NCBI GenBank assembly: GCA_023548195.1
Contig: JAJHZJ010000311.1
Span: 1,875,836-1,939,835 of the forward strand
Length of the DNA: 64,000 bases
Direction of reading: 5' to 3'
DNA from: Bettongia penicillata ogilbyi
Taxonomy: Eukaryota; Chordata; Mammalia; Diprotodontia; Potoroidae
Under the pieces are notes generated by a model, which worked only from the letters and a program-made list of their open reading frames with translations, was not told the origin of the DNA and searched no databases. Shown piece by piece: positions 1 to 10,799 of the stretch. Positions within the stretch are counted from its first letter, which is position 1. Each line of letters begins with the position of its first letter. Position numbers and translations under genes: made by a program.

Positions 1-1286
1 AACAAATTCTAGAGTGGAAGCATCCACAAAAACATGGAATGAAACAATTTTCCAGCCCAAGACAACTTAGACGTTCCACAGGAAACGTCTGTTGCACCAG
101 GGTGATAGAGGAGCACAGTACACCACAGGACAATGCAGTCCAGCCCCAGCACACCAGGAGCAGGCCTTAGGCAGCTGAATCAATGGCAGCAGTGATGATT
201 TCTAGAACTCTTAGCCCACAGACAGTAAAAGGATAAGACAATGGGTGAGAAGGAGATTTACAGGATGTCTTTGCTGGCACCAGGGGCAAGACTCTGTTGT
301 ATTGTTTATTGACACAGCAAAGCTTGCTGCTTCAGGGGAACAGGGACCCTGCGGGTTGAAAAAAGTGCTTAAGGTTGCTCACAAACCAGTTCACAGTACA
401 GGACAGTAGTAAACACACCTCTCCCTAGATCATACCACCTTGGAAAAGTCAAAGACTTAAAGATCCCCAGAATTACCTCTGAAAACAGCTGCACAAAAAA
501 ACCCTGAAGTTTGGGACAATTCCCCTTCCACTTGGCAAGTAGTCACACTTTAATATATTAAAAGTCAAGAAACAGGCTCAAAAATGATCAAACAACAGAA
601 AAAATTCTGACCATGGAAGTTACTATGGTGACAAGGAAAATCAAAACACACACAGAAGAAGACAATAAAGTCAAAATTCCTGCATCCAAATCCTCAATGA
701 AAAATACGAATTGGTCTCTTTTTTAAAGAGATGAAAAAGAAAATTTAAAATCAAGTAAGAAAATTAAAGGAAAACTTGGGGAGAAAAATGAGAGTTCTGT
801 AAGAAAATCATGAAAAAAGTCAATAGCTTGGTAAAAGAGGCACAAAAATTACTGAAGAAAATGATACCTTAAAAAAAGAAGCACAGAAATTCCATGAAGA
901 GAAGAATGCTTTGAAAAGCAGAATTGGCCAAATGGAAAAAGATATACAAAAATTCACTGAAAAGAACTCCCTAAAAAATAGAACTGGCAAAAATGGAAAA
1001 AGAGGTACAAAAGTTCACTGAAAAAAACAATTTCTTAAAAGTTAGAATTGGGTTAAGTGGAAGCAAATGACTTTATGAGGCACCAAGAAAAATCAAACAA
1101 AATTTTAAAAATGAAGCACTAAAAGGAAATGTGAAATATTTCAGTGAAAAAACATCTGACCTGGAAAATAGACTCAGGAGAGATAATTTAAGAATTATTG
1201 GACTACCTAGAAGTCATTACAAAGGAAAAAGAGCCTAGACATCATCTTTCACAAAACCATTAAAGAAAAATGTCCTGATAGGCTAA

Positions 1287-1470
1287 TAGGGGAAGGGATC
1301 TGCAGCCTTGCGGTCACATGTGGCCCTCTAGGTCCTTGGGTGTGGCCCATTGACTAAATCCAAACTTCACAGAATAAAGTCCCTTAATAAAAGGATTTGT
1401 TCAGTCAAAAGGTCACACCTAAGGACCTAGGAGGCCACATGTGGCCTTGAGGCCTCAGCTTCTTCAGGAG
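1287..1470. mobile_element. hAT-like palindromic MITE, copy 1
   Basis: A short element in which the first half (CTGCAGCC..., GGTCACATGTGG) is the approximate reverse complement of the second half. It shares this layout with 8020-8196 and 27134-27335, whose ends read CAGGGGTGGGG-like / CCCCACCCCTG. This terminal sequence resembles hAT-Charlie type nonautonomous elements. It interrupts the old ORF1 relic. Its termini are degraded and I do not see a clean 8-bp target duplication. Confidence 0.65.
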
Positions 1471-1497
1471 GTAAAATAGAAACTGATAGAATCCATC

Positions 1498-1681
1498 ACA
1501 TCTATAAAATGAACAGGTTGAACTAGATATATAGTACCTTTTTGCTCTAAATCTATGATTGCATGATCATGTTAATATGCCATAATTTAGACAGAAATTT
1601 TCCAGTTGTTGGACATATAGGTTGTTTATAATTTCAGCTATAAGAAATAAAGTATTAGGGACTTTTTGTAAAAGAAAAAAA
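1498..1681 (+). mobile_element. SINE-like insertion with perfect 12-bp TSD
   Basis: The 12-mer ATAGAATCCATC occurs at 1486-1497 and again at 1682-1693, exactly flanking a foreign segment inside L1 ORF1. The segment starts with a SINE 3'-type stretch (AAATGAACAGGTTGAACTAG, then CTCTAAATCTATGA), continues with an unrelated AT-rich part and ends in an A-rich tail (1673-1681). The TSD and tail show retroposition by L1-type machinery. The family of the second half is not recognised. Confidence 0.7.
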
Positions 1682-1928
1682 ATAGAATCCATCCATAATC
1701 TCCTGAAAGAGATCCCAAAATGAAAATGCCTAGGAATATTATAACTTGAATTCCAGATCTCCCAAATCAAGGATACAATACAGCAAGCAGCCCAGAAGAA
1801 ATAATTCAGAAATTGTGGAGCCACAGTATAACAAAGGATTTAGCAGTTCCTACATTAAAAGGGCTTGGGATATGATATTCTGGAGGGCAGAAAGAACTAT
1901 GGTTACAAGCAAGAATCACCTTCTCATC

Positions 1929-1943
1929 AAAAGAGTATAATCC
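1929..1943. repeat. Left target-site duplication of HAL1-A
   Basis: AAAAGAGTATAATCC is repeated at 4782-4796 with one difference (A to G), 14 of 15 identical. It lies within old L1 ORF1 sequence on both sides, so the break point in the host element is exact. Confidence 0.85.
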
Positions 1944-2596
1944 AAGATGGCGGAGTAGAAAGACTCACGCATGCTAGCTCCGAACCCACAGCCCATAAAT
2001 TTCCTATAAAAAGAACTCCCCACAAATTCTGGATCAGTGCAAGCTGCACAGAAACGCAGGGGAGGAGATTTCCGTTCCAGAGAGCCCTGAAAAGCCATCC
2101 CCAGGGGTCCATCATGCTCCGGACAGCGGAGTCCACCCCTGCTCTGCCCTGGCCACTGGCCAGAGAGGAGCAGATCGGAGAAGCCTTCAGGGATGGAACC
2201 TCCAGTGGCCGTGAAGGTCCTTCCACCCACAGGCGCTCCAGGTCAGTGAGAGAGACTTCTGGGCTGGCCGAGAGGGGAGCGGGGTGTCCCTGTGACTCTA
2301 TCCCCTCGGGAGGTAGTGGCGGAGGCAGCAGTGGCCCAGGACTCCCCAAGCAGGCAGGAGCTCAGGGCCATTACCAAAGGTCTCTGCAAAAAACCCCTGA
2401 GGGGACTGAGCCTGGGAGGCGGCCCTGCCCCCACATGAGCACCAGAACTTAAGCTCACATTGAATAGCAGCCCCGCCCGCCACTGAAAGCCCCGAGGCTG
2501 GGGAGCAGCATTTCAATCTCAGACCCCAAGCACTAGCTGGGCGGATCTAGGCGGGGGTGTATAGGAATCTCAGAAGTCAAGTAACTGGCTGGGAAA
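1944..2596 (+). promoter_or_regulatory. HAL1-A 5'UTR / internal promoter region
   Basis: This is the 5'UTR upstream of ORF1. The AAGATGGCGG motif at the extreme 5' end matches the YY1-site position used by L1 5'UTRs to fix the transcription start. The region is CpG-rich (for example around 2150-2330 and 2465-2560), unlike the CpG-poor 5'UTRs of copies B and C. The long reading frames crossing it on both strands have no ORF1/ORF2 similarity and are incidental to the GC content. Confidence 0.6.
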
Positions 2597-3733
2597 ACGC
2601 CCAGAAAAGGGAAGAAAAATAAGACCATAGAAAGCTACTTTCTTGGGGGACAGATGTTCCCACCTTTCATTTCTGATGATGAGGAACAATTCTTACCATC
2701 AGGGAAAGACATGGAGATTGGGGCCTCTGTATCCCAGACATCTGAGGTGGATGTCCAGAGGGCTCAGGCCATGGAAGAGCTCAAAAAGGATTTTGAAAAG
2801 CAAGTTAGAGAGGTGGAAGAAAAACTGGGGAGAGAAATGAGAGAGATGCAAAAAAAGCATGAAAAATGGGTCAATACCTTGCTAAAGGAGACCCAAAAAA
2901 ATGCTGAAGAAAATAACACCTTGAAAAATAGGCTCACTCAATTGGCAAAAGAGGTTCAAAAAGCCAATGAGGAAAAGAATGCTTTCAAAAGCAGAATTAG
3001 TCAAATGGAAAAAGAGCTTCAAAAGCTCACTGAAGAAAATAGTTCTCTCAAAATTAGAATGGAACAGATGGAGTCTAATGACTTTACAAGAAACCAAGAA
3101 ATCACAAAAACAAAACCAAAAGAATGAAAAAATAGAAGAGAATGTGAAATATCTCATTGGAAAAACAACTGACCTGGAAAATAGATCCAGGAGAGACAAT
3201 TTAAAAATTATGGGACTACCTGAAAGTCATGATCAAAAAAAGGGCCCAGATATCATCTTTCATGAAATTATCGAGGAAAACTGCCCTGAGATTCTAGAAC
3301 CAGAGGGCAAAATAAGTATTGAAGGAATCCATTGATCACCCCTGAAAGAGATCCAAAAAGAGAAACTCCTAGGAACATTGTGGCCAAATTCCAGAGTTCC
3401 CAGGTCAAGGAGAAAATATTGCAAGCAGTTAGAAAGAAACAATTCCAGTATTATGGAAATACAATCAGGATATCTCAAGATCTAGCAGCTTCTATATTAA
3501 GGGATCGAGGGGCATGGAATAGGATATTCCAGAAGTCAAAGGAACTAGGACCAAAACCAGGAATCACCTACCCAGCAAAATTGAGTATAATACTTAAGGG
3601 GAAAATATGGTCTTTCAATGAAACAGAGGACTTTCAAGCATTCTTGATGAAAAGACCAGAGCTGAAAAGAAAATTTGACTTTCAAACACGTGAGAAGAAG
3701 CATGAAAAAGTAAACAGCAAAGAGAAGTCATAA
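2597..3733 (+). pseudogene. HAL1-A ORF1 (broken)
   Basis: An L1-type ORF1 protein gene. The expected start is ACG at 2597, where the related copy at 22289 has ATG, followed in frame by sequence coding PRKGKKNKTIESYFLG. A coiled coil occupies about 2770-3090. The RRM begins at about 3200 (NLKIMGLPES) and the C-terminal domain carries RITYPAKLS-like coding near 3560. Three breaks are visible. There is a +1 in the A-run at 3106-3110. A CGA codon (as in copy B) has become TGA at 3333-3335, a typical CpG decay. There is a 1-nt loss just after it at about 3340. No functional product is expected. Confidence 0.85.
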
Positions 3734-3828
3734 GGGACTTACCAAAGGTGAACTGTTTACATTCCTACATGGAAAGACAATATTTGTAACTCTTAAAACT
3801 TTTCAGTATCTGGGTAGTTGGTGGGACC

Positions 3829-3909
3829 CCACACACACATACACACACATGCATGCACACACACGTACACATGTGCATGCACACACACATACACCCATGC
3901 ACGCACATA
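3829..3909. repeat. (CA)n-like microsatellite inside HAL1-A
   Basis: Imperfect CA/CATG repeats just downstream of ORF1. The other two HAL1 copies have a microsatellite in the same place (23520-23572 and 38146-38172), so the tract was seeded in the source element. Confidence 0.85.
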
Positions 3910-5458
3910 CAGGGACAGAGAGCACAGTGAATTGAATAGGATAGGACCATATCTTAAAAGAAATTAAGGTAAACGGTGAGAGAGAAATGTAGTGGGAGGA
4001 GAGAGGGTGAAATGGAATGGGATAAATTATCTCTCATTCAAGAGGCAAGCAGGAGACTTTCTAGTGGAGGGAAAAAGAGGAGAGCTGATAAAAAAAAAAA
4101 ACATGAAGTTTACCCTCATCACATTCGACTAAAGGAAGGAATAAAATGCACACTCATTTTGGTATGAAAACCTATCTTACAATACAGGAAAGTGGGGGAG
4201 AAGGAGATAAGCAGGGTGGGGGAGTGATGGAAGGGAGGGCAATGGGAGGAGGGAGCAATTTGAAGTCAACACTCTTTGGGAGGGACAGGATCAAAAGAGA
4301 GACTAGAAGCAATGGGGGGCAGGATAGGATGGAGGGTGATTCAGTTAGTCTTACACAACATGACTATTATGGAAGTCATTTGCAAAACTACACGGATATG
4401 GCCTATATTGAATTGCCTGCCTTCCCAAAGGGAATGGGTGGGGAGGGAGGGATGGGGAGAATTTGGAACTCAAAGTTTTAGGAACAACTGTTTAGTATTG
4501 TTCTTGCTACTAGGAAATAAGAAATACAGTTAATGGGGAATAGAAAGTCATCTGGACCTACAGGGAAAAAGAGAAGATAGGGACAAGAGAAGGGAGGGAT
4601 GATAGAAGAGAGGGCAGATTGGTGATAGGGAAAATTAGAATGCTCAGTGTGTTGGGGTGGGGAGAGGGGATAAATGGGGAGAAAATTAGGAACCCAAAAT
4701 TATGTGAAAATGAATGTAAAAAGTTAAATAAATAAATTTATATTAAAGTGCTCCTAAAGATAAAAAAAAAACCAAAAAAACAAAAGAGTGTAATCCTTCA
4801 GGGGTAAAAATGGATATTCAATGAAATAGAGGACTTTCAAGCATTCCTGATGAAAAGATCAGGGCTGAATAGAAAATTTACTTTCACATAGAAGATGCAA
4901 AAGAAGCATAAAAAGGTAAATGGGAAAGAGAAATCATAAGGGATTTGATAAGGTTAAACTGTTTATATTTCTACATGGAAAAATGATATTTATACCTCCT
5001 AAAAATGCTTTCTCATTATTAGGGCAGTTAGGAGTATACATAGACAGAAAGGAAAGATGTGAACTGAATGTGATAGTATGATTATCTTTAAAAAATAAAA
5101 TTAAGGGAGGAGAAAGAAGAATAAACTGGGAGAAGGGGAAAGGGAGAAACAGAATGGGACAAATTATCTGACATAAAAGATGTCTTAAAGATATTTTACA
5201 ATGGAGGGAGAAATGGGAAAAGCAGGGAGAGAAGCAGATGAACCTTACTCTCATCAAAATTGACTCAAAGAGGGAATAATAGAAGGTGTAGAAATCTATC
5301 TTACTATACAGGAAAGTAGGAAGGGAAGAGGATAAAAGAATATGGGAGAAATGACAGAAGGGAGGACAGTTTGAGGGAGGTAAAAGTCAAAAATCAAAAC
5401 ATTTTTGAGAATGGACAGGATAAAAGGATAGTGAGCACGATATAATGGGGGAAATAGG

Positions 5459-6190
5459 ATGGAGGGAAATACATAGCTGGTAATCATTACTGTGGGAAAA
5501 AATGTTTAGAGTGAGTTTCTCTGATAAATACTGCCTTTCTCAAATATATAGAAAACTGAGTCAAATTTATAGAAATAAGATCCATTTCTCAGTTGATAAA
5601 TGGTCAAAGGACATGAACAGAAAGTATTCAGACAAAGCAATCAAAGCTCTGTATGGTCATATAAAAAAATGCTCCAAATTACTATTGATGAGAGAAAGGC
5701 AAATTAAAACAAATCTGAGCTACTCCCTCACACCTGTCAGATTGACTAATATGACAGAAAAGGAAAATGACAAATGTTGAAGGGGATGTGGGAAAATTAA
5801 TGTACTATTGATGAAGCTGTATATTGATTCAATAATTCTGGAGAACAATTTGGAACTATGACCAAAGAGGTATAAAATCATACATGCCCTTTGACCAAGC
5901 AATATCACTACTAGTCAGGATCCCAAAGAGATTTTAAAAAAGGAAAAGTATCTATGTGTACAAAAGTATTTATAGCAGCTCTTTTAGTGGTGGCAAAGAA
6001 TTGGAAATTTAAGGGATGTCCATCAATTGAGAAATGGCTGATTGTGATGGAATACTATTGTGCTTTAAAAAATGATGAGCAGGATGATACTCTCAGAAAA
6101 ACATGGAAAGATTTCCATGAACAGATGCAAAGTGAAGAAACCAGGAAAACATTGTACACAGTAACAGCAATATTGTATGATGATTGATCT
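5459..6190 (+). pseudogene. L1 ORF2 relic with large internal deletion
   Basis: ATG at 5459 begins the ORF2 N terminus (homologous to [12 protein letters not shown] of the intact L1). At 5494/5495 it joins sequence matching intact ORF2 from about residue 1034 onward. The readable C-terminal part includes [15 protein letters not shown] and PVRLTNMTEKENDKC just before the CCHC region, which is out of frame thereafter. Endonuclease and reverse transcriptase are missing entirely. Confidence 0.75.
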
Positions 6191-6564
6191 ACTATGAATA
6201 ACTTAGCTACAATCAGAATACAATGATCCAAGACAATTCTGTAGGACTCATGATGAAAGGTAATGTCTACTTCCAGAGAAAGAACTGGTAGAGCCTGAAT
6301 GCAGATGAAAGATACTTTTTCTTTATTTTGTTTTTCTTGGTTGCTTTTTTTGTCTGCATTTTCTTTCACTGAATAATTTACATGGAAAAACTGTTTTGCA
6401 TGACTACACATGTATAAGCTATGTTGAACTGCTTGCTTTCTCAGTGGGGGTAGGGAGAGAATTTGGAACTCAAAATTTGAAATAAAAAATGTTAAAATTG
6501 TTTTTACATGTAATAGAGGAAAAAATAAAATACTAAATAAGATTTTTTTAAAAAAGAGAGAGCA

Positions 6565-6660
6565 ATAGCACAGCATAATGAATGAGAATACTGGGCTAGA
6601 AATCTTTTCAAGTCCCATCTCAGACACTTACTTTGCTCTGAAATTGAGAAACTCACTGAA
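6565..6660 (+). repeat. SINE/MIR-like fragment
   Basis: Contains a decayed SINE head (AAGTCCCATCTCAGACACTTACT), seen in better form in other copies in this window. No borders visible. The following bases to 6760 hold nothing I recognise. Confidence 0.45.
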
Positions 6661-6764
6661 TATCTGCTTATCCCAGGAAATTCTGTAGGATATATCCAGC
6701 TATGTCACAGACAGGTTGCATTCTGCTTCAGTGTAAGGCTTTTCTACGCTGGGAGTTCACCTAG

Positions 6765-7060
6765 ACGTAGCTTGATGACTCAGTGGACAGAGCTCTGGGC
6801 TGGAAGTCAGGAAGATCTAAGCTCAAATCTAGCCTCAGACACATGTTAGCTATGTATGTGACCCTCCGCAAGTCACTTAGCCATTCCTTTCCTCAATTTC
6901 CTCATTTGTAAAATGGAGACAATAATAGCACCTACCTCCTAGGGCTTTTGTGAGGATCAGAAGGGACAATAATAGTAACAGGCTTAACCCAGTGCCTGGC
7001 ACTGTGCCATGGTGCTAGCCATCATCATTATCAGCACTGTAGTGCTGTCTTCATCATTAC
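6765..7060 (+). repeat. tRNA-like/CORE SINE
   Basis: Contains the usual series of SINE motifs in order: CAGTGGACAGAG, GTCAGGAAGATC, TAGCCTCAGACAC, GCAAGTCACTTAGCC, CCTCATTTGTAAAATGGAG, ACCTACCTCCTAGGG and CAGTGCCTGGCACTG. Old and diverged; no clear target duplication. Confidence 0.8.
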
Positions 7061-7079
7061 TGTTATTGTTGCATCACAG

Positions 7080-8015
7080 ATCTTTCCTATATTCTCTATA
7101 CCTGTTCACCTTTAAAATTGGAGATGCATTCTGTTGGAAGGAATTCAGGGACTTGAATATGATAATATATTTCAGGTTGCAGTGAGCCTTTAAAAATCAC
7201 CCATTTAAAGGAGCAGTGATAATATTCCAATGAAACCCAAACAATAATATTCAAAATATTAACATCGGCACTCAAAACATTAGCAGCAATGCTGTACTGT
7301 ATTTATAGTAATTCATAAACTAAAAATACCATGAGTGAGCGTGTGGTCGGTCCAGTAGCAGCAATTCTGGCAGCCAGTCCCCTGCCTCCCCCTTCCTTCC
7401 ATATATTGCTCTCTGTGTAGAGGCAGTGATTCATAAAGCCTTAGGTATTTAGCTAAGTTTTTCATCAGCCACCAACCACCTTCACACTTCTGACTTTGCC
7501 TCTGAGGTAATTCTTTTTATGGCTTTTTGGATTTCTTCCATCCCTGGAACTTGCTGGCCTCTTTCCAGATATCTTCACCCACTAGCTCCTATAGACTTTG
7601 TTACAGTAGCCTTGAATAAGGGGAGATAGCAGTTATGTTAAGATGGGAAATGAAATGCTCAAATTGTGCATAGCAACAAAGGCTTCTCTAGTACCTGCTG
7701 AGACCTGTAGTCCAAACCAACCGCCAATTAATATCCAGTAACGATCAGCAAATTAATAGACTATGTCTATGTGGATCCTTCTGTTCCCCAGCTAATGACT
7801 TGAGAATTTTACTAATGGCCTCTGTACACATTAGGGGCTGTTAGCACATCAAAGCTGCATTTGCTGAGATGGGCAAAGTGTTGATCATTTATGAAAATTA
7901 ACCACTGGCACATACAGTGGGAGGCACTAGGCATCTCAGCTAGCAGCCACAATAAGAATGGGGTGACAGCATAAGAATCACTGAATCTAAGTGTTGGAAA
8001 CTATATCTGAGATAA
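7080..8015. other. Single-copy stretch with possible conserved non-coding blocks
   Basis: No repeat family or coding frame is recognised. Two AT-rich blocks (about 7120-7340 and 7690-7915) contain several TAAT-type homeodomain-like words and CCATTTAAAG/CCAATTAATA motifs. That is only suggestive of a regulatory element. Confidence 0.3.
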
Positions 8016-8019
8016 CCTC

Positions 8020-8196
8020 CAGAAATGGAGAACCTGTGGCCTTCAAGGTCCTTGGGTGCAGCCTTTTGATGCAGTCCAAGTTTTACAGAACAAGTCCTTT
8101 AATTTTTTTTGTTCTGTGAAGTTTGGATTCAAAGGGCCACACTTGAGGACCTAGAGGTTCACATGTGGTCTCAAGGCTGCAGGTTCCCCACCCCTG
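8020..8196. mobile_element. hAT-like palindromic MITE, copy 2
   Basis: Starts CAGAAATGGAGAACCTG and ends CAGGTTCCCCACCCCTG, a 17-bp terminal inverted repeat with four mismatches. The interior has ACATGTGG, AGGTCCTTGGGTG and its complement, and a central AT-rich turn. Same family as 1287-1470 and 27134-27335. Target duplications are not clear. Confidence 0.75.
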
Positions 8197-8199
8197 AAT

Positions 8200-9980
8200 A
8201 GGCCAACAAAAAGAACAGTGACCTTCAATTTTGATAATTTTAGTGGGTGTTATTGCTTAGAATGAGCCTGGCGCAGGTCAAGAGTTGCTCAAATTGGCAA
8301 TTCGCTTAGGTGAATTGCTATTGAGGGAGGGAGACCTGTGTTCTGCCTATCAGTCTTGAACAAGATTTATATATTCCTAATGATGACTGAGAGGCCCTGC
8401 ACTTGAAGCCAGATGATCCCAGGTGATTAATGTTGCTTGATTTCCCTAGAGAGTGTGGCTGAATGGAAATAGACACATTTATTTACCTTTCAAGTCAATA
8501 CAAACTTGTCCCTCATCTCAATATCTTGAGTGGGGTGCGAATCTCTGTTTGCAGAGACATTTTATTCCTGCTACTTCATATTCTGTTTTCTTAGACATAG
8601 ATTATAAAACAACTCTCTCCTCTTGACTCTGAAAAAAGAAGTGAAGTCAGTTGCCTTCTCTCATTCCAACTATCTGCAGTTTTATCCCCTTCAATTTTCT
8701 AGATGAGAAAACTAGGGAACAGAGGATCTACAGCCAAGCAGCATATCAACCTAGAGTGTAAAAGCTCCTTCGTCCATCAGTCCCACTGAGCACCGAACAG
8801 ATCGTGATCCTCAAGACTATTTCAATTATTTAGACACATTAACACAGAGCAAAACCGGTTCCCTAGTAAAATTACTGGACCAATCATCTAGAAAACCACA
8901 ATGAGAAAGACTCCTAGAATCTTGTGTTCCTGCTGGAGAAGGACCACATCAAATGACACTTATTCAGCTAGTTTTCTGCTAGTCCACAAGGATACCTGCA
9001 GGTGGATAGAAAGAAGCAACAGCCAAATGGCTTTAGAAATGATAGAGCAGTATGCCACCAAACTCTGCACCATTTACCTCCTGAAATTTTAACCAGTGGT
9101 TTGACAACATGAGAACATGGTTGACCAGTAGTCTAGGAGTTGTCAGACTCTGATCCCTTGAAGTGAAAGATGTCCAACTGGCTCCCACTGAAAATACCTC
9201 ATGTTTTCTACCATTATCTGTTAAACTACAACTGCAAGGTCATCCCAGTTTTCATCCCTATTCATTTCCCTTCAGCCACCCTATTCTATCAGATTCAGAA
9301 TGGAGTCAAATAAACACATAACACACACTCAAATTTATTGACCACCATGGTAGAATCGGGACATTTTCCCTATCAATTTCCTAGCCCAGAAATTGCCTTT
9401 TAAATAGATAATGATGATTCTGAGGGTCCAGTTATTACCTTGAAACCTCCCTTTTTGATATATCTGATGCTGTCCTCTTATATAAATAACAGTTATTACT
9501 GCAAAGCGATTTTTCTTCTGCACTTCCAAAGTGTTCCAGCAGGAGATGGTGAGAAAATGGATTCCATTAATATCCCACTTAGGGCTGCTGCTCTTTCCTC
9601 TGCTAACTCCCACCATAAATCTCCTTATGGGTCTTTAAACAAAGGCTGCCCTGTCTGCCACAGTGCTGTTGGTGCCCTCTCCCCTTCTTTCCCCCACTCC
9701 AGCCCAAGCCAGAATTATGGCACTGAAGCTCTTCCCTGCTTGGTGACAATCTGAATGTTTTCGATTGCCCAGGAAAGGTGAAGGAAGAATGTGGGCAGGA
9801 GCAGCTCAGTGCTCACACCCAATGGGCAGGGGTCCTCCCTGGCCCCATGGATGTCTTCTAATCCCACACCCTCCCAAGGACCCAACCAGAGCTATGGGTG
9901 GTGGCAATAGCTGAGTTGTAATGCTTTCCTGTCAACCCCACTCCCCCTGGAAATCCTGTAGGTTGTTGTTATTAGGAAGT
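8200..9980. other. Mostly unclassified DNA
   Basis: No supported gene. A weak antisense MIR-like stretch lies at about 8640-8760 (AGATGAGAAAACTAGGG). The open frames at 8901-9092 and 9440-9754 are short, have no recognisable domain and no convincing splice context. Confidence 0.4.
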
Positions 9981-9984
9981 ATTT

Positions 9985-10260
9985 ATAAAACACTCTGTCA
10001 CTGCAGAGTGCTTTACAGTCATTTCACAAGAGAGAGTGGGATCTGCTGAGAACTGCGTTTAATGTTAGTAATAATAATAGCTTGCACTCCTAAAGAGCTT
10101 GACAGTTTAAAGAACATTTTACATACATCATCTCATCTGGTGCTCACAGCAGGTGAAGAGGCTCAGAGAGGCTGGCCTCCCAATGCCAGGTCCTCTGACT
10201 TCAGGTGTTTCTGCTACCACATGGCCACCTCTAAGGTCTTTGGGCTGAACACCTAAAGGA
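9985..10260 (-). repeat. MIR/SINE fragments, antisense
   Basis: Reverse-strand SINE signatures: AGAGTGCTTTACAGTCATTTCAC, then AATAATAATAGCTTGCACTCC, TACATCATCTCATCTGGTGCTCACA, a shortened AGAGGCTCAGAGAGGC, and CTCTGACTTCAGG. Probably two overlapping old copies. Confidence 0.65.
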
Positions 10261-10306
10261 TCCTACGCTTTCATTTTGGCAAGGTATAGTGGAAAAAAGA
10301 AGTAGA

Positions 10307-10510
10307 TTGTGGGCAGCTAGGTGGTGCGGTGAATAGGGTGCTGAGCCGGAAGGCAGAAGAACTGAGTTTAAATCTAGCCTTAGCCTCAGTTTCCTCAACT
10401 GTAAAATGAGGATACTAATAGCACCTACTTTCCATGGTTGTTGTGAAGATTGAAGGAGATAAATTTGTATTTTACAGACCTCAAAGTGATCTATAGATAC
10501 CACCAATCAT
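10307..10510 (+). repeat. Marsupial tRNA-like SINE
   Basis: Starts GGGCAGCTAGGTGGTGCGG and runs through TCTAGCCTTAGCCTCAGTTTCC, TAAAATGAGGATACTAATAGC and TTGTTGTGAAGATT to an ATAGATACCACC end. An internal deletion joins the head to the mid-part: the CACTTACTAGCTGTGTG block is missing. Confidence 0.85.
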
Positions 10511-10514
10511 TATT

Positions 10515-10695
10515 TAGTAGAGTTAGGAATCCAATGTTCTAGTCTCTGACCTACTTCTAATTAGCCCTGTGACTCTCAGCAAGCCATTGGACCTCTGTGG
10601 ACTTTAATTTTCTGCTCTGGAAAAGTAGAGGGGTGGATTAAATGGTCTGTCTCTAAGGTTTCTTCCAGTGCTAAGACCCAAGGATTGCATGGATT
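10515..10695 (+). repeat. MIR/THER-type SINE
   Basis: Order of motifs: GTCTCTGACCTACTT, CTGTGACTCTCAGCAAG, TGGATTAAATGGTCTGTCTC, TAAGGTTTCTTCCAGTGCTAAG. Typical ancient MIR-class 3' end. Borders approximate. Confidence 0.65.
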
Positions 10696-10799
10696 TTCCT
10701 ATTTCCTTACTATACAAATTCTAAGTTGTCATCCATATACTGTAAATAAGACTATCACTATGTTCTCTAATTTTCAGTACTTTTACTGACTTTCTGAAG

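Larger units (their letters stand above)
600..1928 (+). pseudogene. L1 ORF1 relic, 5' portion (old copy)
   Basis: This is a decayed L1 ORF1, the RNA-binding nucleic-acid chaperone of the L1 RNP. Coiled-coil repeats of the type 'QMEKE.QKLTEEN' are readable in pieces around 840-1070. Sequence coding for the start of the RRM (NLRIIGLP-like) lies near 1180-1210. The frame is broken many times and by two insertions (MITE 1287-1470, SINE 1498-1681). The remaining 3' end continues at 4797-4905 beyond the HAL1 inserted at 1944, so this gene fossil dates the HAL1 insertion as later. Confidence 0.7.
1944..4781 (+). mobile_element. HAL1 (half-L1) element, copy A
   Basis: A 2.84-kb nonautonomous LINE. 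In order it holds a CpG-rich 5'UTR opening with AAGATGGCGG (YY1-type), a broken ORF1 (2597-3733), a (CA)n-like tract (3829-3909), the purine-rich spacer, a vestigial ORF2 start (ATG at 4329) fused after about 10 codons to L1 3'UTR sequence (ACATGACTATTATGG at about 4359), a second spacer-plus-3'UTR module (about 4510-4735) and an A-rich tail. There is no endonuclease or reverse transcriptase. HAL1 elements of this kind are known in mammals and depend on L1 ORF2p. Target duplications flank the element, which is nested in an older L1. It has many intact CpGs, so it is probably the youngest of the three HAL1 copies here. Confidence 0.85.
1..6557 (+). mobile_element. Old internally deleted L1 (5'-incomplete in window)
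   Basis: The left edge begins inside an L1/HAL1-type 5'UTR, since its first bases match the 5'UTR of the element at 36411. ORF1 relic sequence follows (about 600-1928, resuming at 4797-4905), then the purine-rich spacer (4906-5458) and an ORF2 start at 5459-5494. The sequence then jumps to the ORF2 3' end (5495-6190), the L1 3'UTR and an A-rich tail ending near 6557. The jump removes roughly ORF2 residues 12-1034 compared with the intact L1 in this window, including the endonuclease and reverse transcriptase. Three later insertions (1287-1470, 1498-1681 and 1944-4781) split it. The left target duplication lies outside the window. The alternative is two abutting elements, but the junction falls between two L1-homologous stretches with no A-tail between them. 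Confidence 0.8.

Noticed and set aside
1865..2452. 195-aa open frame and several overlapping reverse frames
   Set aside because: They run through the GC-rich HAL1-A 5'UTR, across the TSD, with no similarity to ORF1/ORF2. Composition artefact.
6055..6627. 190-aa reverse-strand frame
   Set aside because: Antisense to the decayed L1 ORF2 end and 3'UTR; Phe/Ser/Leu-rich shadow with no domain.
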